Shown here: positions 1 through 7,562 of the stretch, piece after piece
How the letters are laid out: each line of letters opens with the position of its first letter
Position numbering within the stretch: the stretch's first letter is position 1
Source: Mycobacterium sp. IS-1264
GTDB taxonomy: Bacteria; Actinomycetota; Actinomycetes; Mycobacteriales; Mycobacteriaceae
Reading direction: 5' to 3'
Assembly (NCBI RefSeq): GCF_001954195.1
Contig: NZ_MBES01000044.1
Span: forward strand, 1-64,000
Length of the DNA: 64,000 nucleotides
The notes under the pieces: generated by a model
The model's database searches: none
Seen by the model: the letters and a program-made list of their open reading frames with translations, nothing else
What the model was told of the DNA's origin: nothing
Position numbers and translations under genes: made by a program

Positions 1-295
1 CAGGGAAGCGCGCAAGCGCGCCGAGTCGGCCGAGATCTACACCCAGAACGGGCGCGGCGAGCTCGCCGCCAACGAGCACGCCGAAGCGCGGATCATCGAC
101 GAGTACCTGCCGACACCGCTCACCGAGGCCGAGCTGGCCGACGTCGTCGACACCGCGATCGCGCAGGTGGCCGAGGCCATCGGAGAGCGCCCCGGCATGA
201 AGCAGATGGGACAGGTGATGAAGGCCGCCACCGCGATCGCGGCCGGCAAGGCCGACGGCGCGCGCCTGTCGGCGGCGGTCAGGGAGCGCCTCTAA
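1..295 (+). CDS. GatB/YqeY domain protein, C-terminal part (Rv3688c-like)
   Basis: The 5' end lies outside the window; the reading frame begins at base 2 and stops with TAA at 293-295. The visible part contains the YqeY-type helical stretch with 'RIIDEYLP', then 'GMKQMGQVMKAA', and ends 'AVRERL'. YqeY proteins resemble the tRNA-binding tail of GatB amidotransferase and are probably involved in tRNA handling, but their exact role is unsettled. In H37Rv this gene directly neighbours rsfB; here about 8.3 kb of other genes separate the two. Confidence 0.85.
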   Translation, partial: REARKRAESAEIYTQNGRGELAANEHAEARIIDEYLPTPLTEAELADVVDTAIAQVAEAIGERPGMKQMGQVMKAATAIAAGKADGARLSAAVRERL

Positions 296-309
296 CCCAG
301 GTTTGGCCC

Positions 310-334
310 GTTTGCGCTAGTCGTCGCGGGGTAC
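310..334 (+). promoter_or_regulatory. SigF-type promoter of the F420-dependent oxidoreductase gene
   Basis: GTTT at 310-313 and GGGTAC at 329-334 are separated by 15 bases, matching the mycobacterial SigF consensus (GGTTT, 15-17 bases, GGGTA) except for the first base. Transcription would start around 341-344, at or next to the ATG at 344, so the mRNA would be nearly leaderless. The assignment is by motif only. Confidence 0.6.
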
Positions 335-343
335 AGGTCGGTT

Positions 344-1330
344 ATGACCAAGTTCGGCTACACCTTGATGACCGAGCAGAGCGGCCCCAAAGACCTTGTC
401 CGCTATGCGATTTCAGCCGAAGACCGCGGATTCGACTTCGAAGTCTGCAGTGATCACTTCTCACCATGGCTGACATCTCAGGGACATGCACCGAATGCCT
501 GGGCGGTGCTGGGCGCGGTGGCCAACGCCACCGACCGGGTCGATCTGTACACCTACGTGACCTGCCCGACCATGCGGTATCACCCCGCGATCGTCGCGCA
601 GCAGGCGGCCACCGTGCAGATTCTCGCCGACGGGCGGTTCACCCTCGGGTTGGGCAGCGGCGAGAACCTCAACGAACATGTCGTCGGCGCCGGCTGGCCG
701 ACCCTCGAGCGCCGGCAGGACATGCTGCGCGAGGCCATCAAGATCATTCGCGAGCTGTTCGGCGGTCGCCTGGTGAACTGGCGCGGCGACTACTTTCAAG
801 TGGACTCGGCCCGGCTGTGGGACGTGCCCGACGTGCCGGTCCCGATCGGCGTGGCGGCGAGCGGCCCGAATGGCGTCGAGAAATTCGCCAAGCTCGCCGA
901 TCACCTGATCGCCGTGCAACCCGACGCGGACCTGGTGAGCGCGTGGCATGCCGCGCGTCAGGCCGCCAACGGGACCGAAGGCGGTCGGGTGGTGGGGCAA
1001 ATACCGGTGAGCTGGGATCCCGACCGCGACGCGGCGATCGAACGTGCCCACGACCAGTTCCGGTGGTTCGGCGGCGGCTGGGCGGTCAACGCCGACCTGC
1101 CGACGCCGGCCGGTTTCGCCGGCGCGACCCAATTCGTGCGCACCGAAGACGTCGCCGAGAGCATTCCCTGCGGGCCCGACCTCGATGCGATCGTCGACGC
1201 CGTCCGGCCGTACTGGGAGGCCGGGTTCACCGACGTGGCGCTGCTTCAGATCGGCGGCGACACCCAGGAGCTTTTCCTGAAGGAAGCGGCGGAACCATTG
1301 CTGCGGGCGTTGCGGGCCGCCGCGAACTGA
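344..1330 (+). CDS. F420-dependent LLM-class oxidoreductase (TIGR03557/FGD-like family)
   Basis: This 328-residue protein is of the luciferase-like, F420-binding TIM-barrel type. Visible hallmarks are the N-terminal 'FGYTLMTEQ', 'CSDHFSPWL' (the Asp-His pair of the FGD family, near residues 37-45), 'GLGSGENLNEH' in the cofactor-binding region and 'FTDVALLQIGGD' near the end. Such enzymes transfer hydride between reduced F420 and a small substrate; the substrate cannot be read from the sequence. The ATG at 344 sits where a SigF-type promoter would start its transcript, which fits a stress role. It precedes the DJ-1 gene, which appears to have its own promoter. Confidence 0.85.
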   Translation: MTKFGYTLMTEQSGPKDLVRYAISAEDRGFDFEVCSDHFSPWLTSQGHAPNAWAVLGAVANATDRVDLYTYVTCPTMRYHPAIVAQQAATVQILADGRFTLGLGSGENLNEHVVGAGWPTLERRQDMLREAIKIIRELFGGRLVNWRGDYFQVDSARLWDVPDVPVPIGVAASGPNGVEKFAKLADHLIAVQPDADLVSAWHAARQAANGTEGGRVVGQIPVSWDPDRDAAIERAHDQFRWFGGGWAVNADLPTPAGFAGATQFVRTEDVAESIPCGPDLDAIVDAVRPYWEAGFTDVALLQIGGDTQELFLKEAAEPLLRALRAAAN

Positions 1331-1336
1331 CCGCGA

Positions 1337-1361
1337 GTTTGGTGGGCTCTGGCAAGGGTAT
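1337..1361 (+). promoter_or_regulatory. SigF-type promoter of the DJ-1/PfpI gene
   Basis: GTTT at 1337-1340 and GGGTAT at 1356-1361 lie 15 bases apart, again one base short of the SigF consensus GGTTT...GGGTA. It sits in the 58-base gap before the DJ-1 gene, upstream of an AAGGAAAGG ribosome-binding site. Assigned by motif and position only. Confidence 0.6.
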
Positions 1362-1388
1362 TCGAACTCCAACGTCAGAAGGAAAGGC

Positions 1389-1949
1389 ATGATGTCAAAC
1401 GAATTGCAAGGCAAGAGAATCGCCATTCTGGCCGCCGACGGCGTGGAGAAGGTCGAACTCGAGCAGCCGCGTGAGGCGCTGCAGGGCGCCGGGGCGGAAG
1501 TTCAACTGCTGTCGCTGAAATCCGGTGAGATTCAAGCGCGTAACCATGATCTCGAACCCGCGGGCACCTTCGCGGTGGACCGCACCGTGTCGGATGCCTC
1601 GGTCGACCAGTTCGACGGCCTGGTGCTACCCGGCGGGACGGTAAACCCGGACAAGTTGCGGCTGGATGATTCGGCGGTCTCGTTCGTCCGGGACTTCGTC
1701 AACTCGGGAAAGCCGGTCGGCGCGATCTGCCACGGGCCCTGGACGCTGGTGGAGGCCGGGGTGGCGGCCGGGCGAAGGCTCACCTCGTATCCAAGCATCC
1801 GCACCGACCTCCGCAATGCGGGCGCGCATGTCGTGGACGAAGAAGTCGTGGTCGACGGGAACTTGATATCAAGCCGGTCGCCGTCCGACCTGCCCGCGTT
1901 CTGCTCGACGGTGGTCGAACAGCTCGCCAGAGCCTCGGCATCCGCGTGA
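1389..1949 (+). CDS. DJ-1/PfpI family class I glutamine amidotransferase-like protein
   Basis: The 186-residue protein has the PfpI fold signatures: 'RIAILAADGVEKVEL' at the N terminus, 'DGLVLPGGTVNPD' in the middle and the nucleophile elbow 'GAICHGPWTLVEAG' with Cys near residue 116 followed by His. Family members act as glyoxalase/deglycase-like or protease-like stress proteins; which activity applies here is unknown. An AAGGAAAGG site precedes the paired ATGs at 1389 and 1392; either could be the start. A SigF-type promoter lies just upstream. The methyltransferase gene starts 13 bases after its stop, so the two are probably cotranscribed. Confidence 0.85.
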   Translation: MMSNELQGKRIAILAADGVEKVELEQPREALQGAGAEVQLLSLKSGEIQARNHDLEPAGTFAVDRTVSDASVDQFDGLVLPGGTVNPDKLRLDDSAVSFVRDFVNSGKPVGAICHGPWTLVEAGVAAGRRLTSYPSIRTDLRNAGAHVVDEEVVVDGNLISSRSPSDLPAFCSTVVEQLARASASA

Positions 1950-1962
1950 ATCGGGCCCAGCG

Positions 1963-2676
1963 GTGACGGCCACCTATCCGGATCTGCGGTCGGAGCTGCT
2001 TGTAACCGAGTCGGCCCAGCCGGATGGCGGCGTCTATCCGCCGCAGGAAGACTCGGAATTGCTCGTCGACGCGATGCACCTGAGCGGACTCGTTCCGCGG
2101 CGGCGCGTGCTCGACCTGTGCACCGGCAGCGGCTTCGTCGCGATTGCCGCCGCCGAAATGGGTTGCGCCAGCGTCACCGCCTTCGACATCTGTCCGCACG
2201 CCGTGCGCTGCTCCCGGGGCAACGCGGCCGTCGCGGGTGTCGAGGTCGACGTCCGCGAGGGCTCCTGGATCGGGGCGCTGAGCTGCGAACCGTTCGAGGT
2301 GGTCGTGTCCAATCCGCCGTATGTGCCGACACCTCCCGCCGACGACACGGAGACGATCTCACCGAGCGCGGGTCCGGCGTGGGCATGGAATGCGGGTCCC
2401 GACGGACGGTTGGTGCTGGATCCACTGTGTGCATCGGCGTCAAACCTGTTGTGCCGCGGCGGTTCTCTGTTGCTCGTCCACTCGGCGCTGGCCGGTGTCC
2501 GCCAGTCGCTGGACTCGTTGCGGGCCACCGGACTCGACGCGGATGTCATTGCGTCCCAGTGGATTCCGTTCGGCCCGGTCATGTCCGCGCGGGCGGAGTG
2601 GCTGGAGGAAACCGGGCGGTTGCCACGCGGCTGCCGGGAAGAGGAACTGGTCGTGATCCGGGCGGACAAACCGTGA
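1963..2676 (+). CDS. HemK2/MTQ2-like class I SAM-dependent methyltransferase
   Basis: The 237-residue protein shows the AdoMet-binding motif 'VLDLCTGSGFVAIAAAE' near residue 50 and the 'VVSNPPYVPTP' motif near residue 110. NPPY is the signature of methyltransferases acting on glutamine or planar-nitrogen groups (HemK/PrmC, Mtq2). It is not PrmC itself: it lacks PrmC's N-terminal release-factor-binding domain. The GTG start at 1963 is 13 bases downstream of the DJ-1 stop, and its TGA overlaps the GTG of the CDGSH gene. Small methyltransferases of this type next to CDGSH and haem-oxygenase-like iron proteins suggest a shared, unidentified modification or biosynthetic step. Confidence 0.8.
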   Translation: MTATYPDLRSELLVTESAQPDGGVYPPQEDSELLVDAMHLSGLVPRRRVLDLCTGSGFVAIAAAEMGCASVTAFDICPHAVRCSRGNAAVAGVEVDVREGSWIGALSCEPFEVVVSNPPYVPTPPADDTETISPSAGPAWAWNAGPDGRLVLDPLCASASNLLCRGGSLLLVHSALAGVRQSLDSLRATGLDADVIASQWIPFGPVMSARAEWLEETGRLPRGCREEELVVIRADKP

Positions 2677-2864
2677 CCGGCACCCGGGTGCAGGTGGTAC
2701 CGAAGGGCCCGGTGCTGGTGTCCGGCCCGGTGCGCATCGAGATGCCCGACGGTCACGTCGTCGAATCCGACCGATTCATGGTCGCGATCTGTACCTGCGC
2801 GCGCAGCAAGGAGTACCCGCTGTGCGACACCAGCCACCGGCGGTGCCGCCGCACCGGCTCGTAG
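2673..2864 (+). CDS. CDGSH-type [2Fe-2S] iron-sulfur protein
   Basis: This 63-residue protein starts at a GTG overlapping the methyltransferase stop (GTGA), which implies translational coupling. It carries one CDGSH cluster site, 'CTCARSKEYPLCDTSH', fitting C-x-C-x2-S-x3-P-x-C-D-x-S-H: three Cys and one His as ligands, as in mitoNEET-type proteins. The usual Gly of CDGSH is Thr here. Such small proteins hold a redox-active, acid-labile [2Fe-2S] cluster and pass electrons or clusters on. The gene ends 3 bases before the convergent stop of the haem-oxygenase-like gene, a plausible redox partner. Confidence 0.85.
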   Translation: MTGTRVQVVPKGPVLVSGPVRIEMPDGHVVESDRFMVAICTCARSKEYPLCDTSHRRCRRTGS

Positions 2865-2867
2865 GAG

Positions 2868-3902
2868 CTAATCGAGGGGTCGCCGTAGCGATGTCTCGTC
2901 GCGCTTCCAGGCGGCGATGATGTTGTCCGCCAAGCGATTTTCGACCACTGCGTGCGCGCGCATTCCGAAGACCACGTCACGGTCGAGCCTCGGTTCGCGA
3001 GCGACGAGATCGCCGACCACGTCGAGGCGCACCACCTGTTCGTGCACCGCGTCGGCCTCGACGTGCTCGCGGTAGAAGGCAATGCACTCCGGCGGTGCGT
3101 CCAAGCGCTCGAGCGCCTGGACCATCCGTCGGGAGCCCGGCGGTGAGGTGATCTCGGTGGATGCGAAGTGCCCGATCGCGGCGCCGCGCAAGCGGCGGTG
3201 CAAGCCGAAAAGCGACATCAGGTTCACGGCCGCAAGCGCTTCGGCGGGAACGGCGTCGAGGTAGCCCAGATACGTCGAGTCCAGCCCGGCGGCCGCCAAC
3301 AGGTCCGCGAAGAGCTGCTGGTGCAGCCGCGGGCCCTGGCCGGCGCCGTACTCGTCGAATTCGATCGCCACGAACGCCGCCTTGGCGCGGCCCGTCAGCC
3401 GTGGAATCGCCCAGGCGTGCGGATCGCCCTCTTTGAGGTGATACAGCGATCGGTGCACGAAGTATTCGCGCATCTGCTGCCAGGTCGCGGTGTCGCGCAG
3501 GTAATACGACGGTCCGGTGCCGTCGATGGGTTCGATCGAAATCGCGTCCATTTCCTCGGCCGACGTGCGGCCGGGATCGACGGGCCCGACGTCGCGACGC
3601 ACGCCCGCCAAGAAAGCCCGCTCGAGTTCGGCGCGCAGATGCAGCAGGGCGGGATTCCACTCCCAGGCGGGATCCACGCCCGCGAAACCCCGGTAGTGCA
3701 GCTCGTAGCACATGCACAGGGCCAATTGCAGGTCCAGGCCGTAGGGATCGGAATCCCGCACGGAGGTGCTGACGCGGACGAGGTGATCGCCCGACGGCGG
3801 CCCCGTCAAGGCGCGACGGACCGCCATCGACAATGGCCCGTGCGCCGCGGGAAGGGCGGGTTCGACCGTGATCGATGCGCGGGTCACGCCTGTGGGTACC
3901 AC
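2868..3902 (-). CDS. Haem-oxygenase-like iron-containing redox enzyme
   Basis: This 344-residue, mostly helical protein fits the 'iron-containing redox enzyme' (Haem_oxygenas_2, HDO) family. Candidate metal ligands are the Glu/His sets in 'AIEFDEYGAGQGPRLH' (near residue 180) and 'FYREHVEADAVHEQ' (near residue 285), the usual layout of haem-oxygenase-like di-iron oxidases. Members oxidise amino or fatty acids in biosynthesis; the substrate here is unknown. The gene follows the stressosome phosphatase gene on the same strand with a 31-base gap, so it may be the last gene of that operon. A SigF-like box (GTTT complement at 3918-3921, TGGTAC complement at 3896-3901) would favour a GTG start at 3887 (339 residues) instead. 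Confidence 0.75.
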   Translation of the reverse strand: MVPTGVTRASITVEPALPAAHGPLSMAVRRALTGPPSGDHLVRVSTSVRDSDPYGLDLQLALCMCYELHYRGFAGVDPAWEWNPALLHLRAELERAFLAGVRRDVGPVDPGRTSAEEMDAISIEPIDGTGPSYYLRDTATWQQMREYFVHRSLYHLKEGDPHAWAIPRLTGRAKAAFVAIEFDEYGAGQGPRLHQQLFADLLAAAGLDSTYLGYLDAVPAEALAAVNLMSLFGLHRRLRGAAIGHFASTEITSPPGSRRMVQALERLDAPPECIAFYREHVEADAVHEQVVRLDVVGDLVAREPRLDRDVVFGMRAHAVVENRLADNIIAAWKRDETSLRRPLD

Positions 3903-3933
3903 CGTCGGGGAGCGCGCAAACGGTGCGCGACCA

Positions 3934-6150
3934 TCAAACCTGATCGACAGACGATCGGAAGCTGATGTCGACGGTCGTTCCCGTTGGGGAACTGTCGATT
4001 TCCATGGTGTCGCTCAGCGCCCGCATGAGCACCAGGCCCCGCCCGCTGTTGCCCGGGTTGGCGGCCGGTGTCTTCCAGGAACCCGCATCGACAACCCGGA
4101 CCCGGATGTCGCCCTCCGTGGCGTCGGCCTCGACCAGCATGAACCCGACGGGGTGTCCGCGATACGCGTGCTCGACGCAATTGGTACACGCCTCGTTGAC
4201 GACCAGCACGATGTCGGCGGCCAACCCATTAGCCACCCCGACAGACTGCAGCCACACTGCAAGCCGGTGCCTAATGTTGACCAAATTGTCTGCGGCAGCA
4301 TCACTTTCGATGCGAAAGCGCTTGGGCTGGTGACGGTATATCACCATCGCGACGTCGTCGTCGTACCCCGACGCGGGAGCCAGCTCACGCAGCACCGCAT
4401 CCGCGACGCCGTCCAACGGAAGCTGCAGTGCTTCCGTCAAAACGTCTGCGGCGCGGGCGATTCCAAGGTCGATCGACTCGTGCTTCCGTTCCACCAGGCC
4501 GTCCGTGAACAGCATCAGCGTCGAGCCCGGCGGGAGCACCAACGAGGTTTGGGGGCGGGGTTCGTCCCGCCGTACCGCGAGGGGCACCGACGACGCGTCC
4601 GTCAGGACGCTCGTCGTGGCGGGCGCTGGCCCGGCGAGCAGTGCGGGCATGTGCCCCGCATTGCTGTACTGCAGCACCCCGGATTCGGTGTCCAGGATCG
4701 CCAGGAACACGGTGGTGCAGTAGGCATTCGGAATGAGAGACGCCGCCGAGTCGAGCTGCTCGAGTAGCAGCGCCGGTTCGGCGCCGTTGATCAGCAGGGC
4801 GCGGGCCGAGCTGCGGAGCTGACCCATGATCGCGGCCGCCGGCAGGCCCCGGCCCACGCAGTCGCCGACGACGATGCCGATGCGGTGGGCGCCGATCGGC
4901 AGCACGTCGTACCAATCGCCCCCGATCTCCAACGGCGGGACGGCCGGTTCGTAGCAGACGGCAAAGCCCGGCGGCGGCTCCAGCGGCGGCAGCATCGCGC
5001 GCTGCAGCGTCAGCGACGTCTCGCGGGCGCTCTCGAACTGCCGGACATGCTGCACGGCCAGGCTCAGATGCCCGATGAGCACCGTGACCAGCAGCCGATC
5101 CTCGGCACTGACCCAGCGGGGCGTACGAAACTCCAACCACAACGCGAGGTCTCCCGCACCGGAGAGCACCGCGACCAATCCCTGCGCCTTGCCGGGGCTG
5201 TCGGGCCGATCGACGGTCTTGGCCGTCAGCGGCAGCTGGTGACGCGCATCCTGAAATGTGTTGCGCAACCACGGATCAAGGTCGCGCCAGCTCAAGTCGG
5301 CGGGCTCGCCGGCCACCTGGACGGCCGGTTCTCCGTCGCCGTTCTGCCAGGAGACGGCCACCACGCGTTGCACGTCGATCGACGTCCGGCACTCGTCGAG
5401 GGTGATCGACAGCAGCTCGTCGACGCTTTTCGCCACGGCCACCGCGGTCGCCAGGCGCAGCACCGCGCTTTCGCGGGCCGCGAACGCCCGTTCGGCGGTG
5501 ATGTCCCGAATCGTCCCCACGAAGGCTTCCCGGTGGGTGTCGGTCTCGCGGACCGCGTTGATGCTCACCGTCACCCAGGCGAGACGGCCGTCGCGGTGCC
5601 GAATCGGTGTGTCGTACTCGGCGCCGCCCTCGATGGCGACTCTGGCGATCTGTTGCCGCGCGGTCTTCTTGTCCACCAGCCACGGATGCGGCCAGCGATA
5701 CGGCAAACCCTCCGCGGGATAGCCGAGGATTTCGATGAGGGCGTTGTTCATTTCGATCACGGTGCCCTCGTGATCGGCGACGAAGAACCCCTCCTGCAAC
5801 GAATTCACCAGGGCGGTACGGAATTTGTCGCGATCGGCGAGATCTTCGGCGCGGGCGCGTTGCTCCGCGTAGCGCCTGGTTCCGTCGATGAATCCCCGCG
5901 TCGCGACGTCGAGCGGCGCCAGCGTCTGCAGCAGGAACTCCAGCGCGACCGGAGCGTCCACCCGGATGTCCTTGGAGAGTTCGAGCACCAGTTCGACGTG
6001 GTGCTCGACGATGTCGAGCGTGCTGATCTGTTCCTGCAGCGCCCGCCGCCCGAGTTCGTGGGCGACGGCCAGGCTGTCGTCGTCGCGGCTGTCGAGGTAG
6101 GCCCGCAACGCGGCGACGTATTGCGCGTGGAAGTCCTCGCCGCCGGTCAC
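3934..6150 (-). CDS. Multidomain sensor phosphatase/kinase: RsbU-like N-terminus, PAS, GAF, SpoIIE PP2C, HATPase
   Basis: From the GTG at 6150 the protein has 738 residues. Order: a helical segment resembling RsbU/RsbR N-termini (1-100), PAS (about 105-230, 'EGFFVADHEGTVIEMNNA'), GAF (about 245-375), SpoIIE/PP2C phosphatase (about 390-590, 'IGGDWYDV', 'VVGDCVGRG', 'LFTDGLVER', 'GYDDDVAMV') and an RsbW-type kinase domain (about 600-735, 'NEACTNCVEHAY', 'SGRGLVLM'). It joins an RsbU-like phosphatase and an RsbW-like anti-sigma kinase in one chain, recalling Rv1364c but without its C-terminal STAS domain. The start overlaps the preceding stop as GTGA. A longer open frame continues upstream but only mirrors the preceding gene. 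Likely output: RsfB-type antagonists and SigF. Confidence 0.85.
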   Translation of the reverse strand: MTGGEDFHAQYVAALRAYLDSRDDDSLAVAHELGRRALQEQISTLDIVEHHVELVLELSKDIRVDAPVALEFLLQTLAPLDVATRGFIDGTRRYAEQRARAEDLADRDKFRTALVNSLQEGFFVADHEGTVIEMNNALIEILGYPAEGLPYRWPHPWLVDKKTARQQIARVAIEGGAEYDTPIRHRDGRLAWVTVSINAVRETDTHREAFVGTIRDITAERAFAARESAVLRLATAVAVAKSVDELLSITLDECRTSIDVQRVVAVSWQNGDGEPAVQVAGEPADLSWRDLDPWLRNTFQDARHQLPLTAKTVDRPDSPGKAQGLVAVLSGAGDLALWLEFRTPRWVSAEDRLLVTVLIGHLSLAVQHVRQFESARETSLTLQRAMLPPLEPPPGFAVCYEPAVPPLEIGGDWYDVLPIGAHRIGIVVGDCVGRGLPAAAIMGQLRSSARALLINGAEPALLLEQLDSAASLIPNAYCTTVFLAILDTESGVLQYSNAGHMPALLAGPAPATTSVLTDASSVPLAVRRDEPRPQTSLVLPPGSTLMLFTDGLVERKHESIDLGIARAADVLTEALQLPLDGVADAVLRELAPASGYDDDVAMVIYRHQPKRFRIESDAAADNLVNIRHRLAVWLQSVGVANGLAADIVLVVNEACTNCVEHAYRGHPVGFMLVEADATEGDIRVRVVDAGSWKTPAANPGNSGRGLVLMRALSDTMEIDSSPTGTTVDISFRSSVDQV

Positions 6151-6773
6151 GTCGACACTCCGCGGTGGCGCGCGGCGAGCACCATGGCGTCGTCGGATTC
6201 CTTGGCGTACTTGGTCAGGATCTCCTCGGCGATGGCCACGGCCGGGGCCGCGAAGTCGAGGTGGTCCAGGTGCTCCTCGTTGATGCCGTCGGTGGCGAGG
6301 ACGATGAGGTCGCCGGGGCGGATCGAAATGACCTGTGCCGGTTTGATTTCGGGGATGCGATAGCCGACGATGCCCGCGGCCAGGCGCGCGCTGGATCGAA
6401 CGTGGATGCCGGCCGCGTCCTTGGCGAGCAGGTTGGCGGTGACGTTGCCGACCCCGGTCCACGTCAGCGTGCTGGCCGCGAAATCCACCCGCGCCAGGGT
6501 CATAGCGGCGCCTCTGGTGCCGCCCAGCACCCGGTGGCAGAGCTGGATCAAAACCTCGAGCCGTTCGCCACGGGCGGCTTCGAGCGCATCGATCGCACGC
6601 AGGGCGGCGGCCGCGGCGGCCGGACCGTGGCCGAGACCGTCCATCACACCGAAGAGGGCGGCGTCGCCGTCGATGTCGACCGCGAGGCCCCGGTCGCCGG
6701 AGGTTTCCTCGCCGGGCAGTGGGCGACCCGCCCTCGCCCACTCGATCGGTCCCAGCCGGCCGTTTTTATGCAT
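6147..6773 (-). CDS. SpoIIE-type PP2C phosphatase, RsbX-like
   Basis: A 208-residue single-domain PP2C phosphatase. Visible metal-site motifs are 'LFGVMDGLGHGPAA' (near residue 40), 'WTGVGNVTANLL' and 'LIVLATDGINEEHL'. In Bacillus, RsbX dephosphorylates RsbR and RsbS and resets the stressosome; the same role is inferred from its place after rsbT. Its start overlaps the end of rsbT by 8 bases and its stop overlaps the GTG of the next gene, so the whole run is translationally coupled. The N-terminal 'GRLGPIEWARAGRPLPGEETSGD' motif region is typical of RsbX-type proteins. Confidence 0.8.
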   Translation of the reverse strand: MHKNGRLGPIEWARAGRPLPGEETSGDRGLAVDIDGDAALFGVMDGLGHGPAAAAAALRAIDALEAARGERLEVLIQLCHRVLGGTRGAAMTLARVDFAASTLTWTGVGNVTANLLAKDAAGIHVRSSARLAAGIVGYRIPEIKPAQVISIRPGDLIVLATDGINEEHLDHLDFAAPAVAIAEEILTKYAKESDDAMVLAARHRGVST

Positions 6774-7176
6774 GGCCCGGTACCCATTTCCACATCTCGA
6801 TGACCGTTCCGCGGCCGCGTGCGGATTCCACGACCAATCGGTCCATCAGGCGGCGGGCCCCGGGGAGCCCCATGCCCAGCCCGCGGCCGGTGGAGTACCC
6901 GTCTTCCAGCGCGCGCTCGATGTCGGCGATGCCGGGGCCGTCGTCCTCGGCGCGTACCACCAGGGCCTTGCGGCCCTCCCGGTCCGCTACCCCGACCCGG
7001 ACCGCGCCGCGACCCGCGTAGCTGGTGATGTTGCGGGCGATTTCGGAGATCGCGGTTGCGATCATGGTGACGTCGGTCAGCGTGAATCCGAGGTAGAGGG
7101 CTAGATCATGGCCGGCTTTGCGGGCTGCGACGATGTCGTCGGGGTTGTGGATGTCGACGACGATGTCACCCTCCAC
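6766..7176 (-). CDS. rsbT: RsbT-type serine/threonine kinase (stressosome switch kinase)
   Basis: A 136-residue GHKL ATPase-fold kinase. The N-box reads 'ATAISEIARNITSYAG' and the G-boxes are 'AEDDGPGIAD' and 'STGRGLGMGLPGARRLMD'. In the stressosome, RsbT phosphorylates RsbR and RsbS, is released, and activates an RsbU-type phosphatase. The GTG start at 7176 overlaps the rsbS stop by 11 bases. No other start fits the conserved N terminus. Confidence 0.88.
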   Translation of the reverse strand: MEGDIVVDIHNPDDIVAARKAGHDLALYLGFTLTDVTMIATAISEIARNITSYAGRGAVRVGVADREGRKALVVRAEDDGPGIADIERALEDGYSTGRGLGMGLPGARRLMDRLVVESARGRGTVIEMWKWVPGHA

Positions 7177-7540
7177 CGTCGCGCCCGATCGTCGATTTTC
7201 GATTCAGCAGGGCAAGGCCCTCTTCGAGGTCCAGGGCGGTGTTCATGTCGTCGAACGCCAGCCCCAGTTGCACCATGGCGAAGGCCACTTCGGGCTGCAG
7301 GCCGACGATCACGGTGTCCGCGCCGCGCAGCCGCGTCATGTGCGCGATGGTCCGCAGCGACCGCGCGGCGAACGAATCCATCACGTCGATCGCGGTGACG
7401 TCGACGATGATGCCCTGGGCGCGGAACCGGCTGACCCGCTCCATGAGGTCGTAGCGCAGCCGTTCGGTCTCGGAGTCGGTGAGTGCGGACTGCACCGTTG
7501 CGATGAGGATCGCGCCCTGTTTCAGGATGGGGACTGGCAT
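7166..7540 (-). CDS. rsbS: RsbS-type STAS protein (stressosome scaffold)
   Basis: A 124-residue single STAS domain beginning 'MPVPILKQGAILIATVQSALTD', as in RsbS. The expected phospho-serine lies in 'AIDVMDSFAARSL' (near residue 55-60). With RsbR it forms the stressosome core that holds RsbT in unstressed cells. It starts 22 bases after rsbR ends and overlaps rsbT. Confidence 0.88.
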   Translation of the reverse strand: MPVPILKQGAILIATVQSALTDSETERLRYDLMERVSRFRAQGIIVDVTAIDVMDSFAARSLRTIAHMTRLRGADTVIVGLQPEVAFAMVQLGLAFDDMNTALDLEEGLALLNRKSTIGRDGGG

Positions 7541-7562
7541 GGGGTGCTCGTGCTAATGGTGG

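Noticed and set aside
4885..6363. 492-residue open frame antisense to the stressosome phosphatase
   Set aside because: It mirrors a well-supported multidomain gene and carries no motif of its own.
6151..6741. N-terminal extension of the multidomain phosphatase frame to 935 residues
   Set aside because: The extra 197 codons lie in a different frame over the RsbX-like phosphatase gene, which has clear PP2C motifs; the arginine/glycine-rich translation is a GC-rich shadow.
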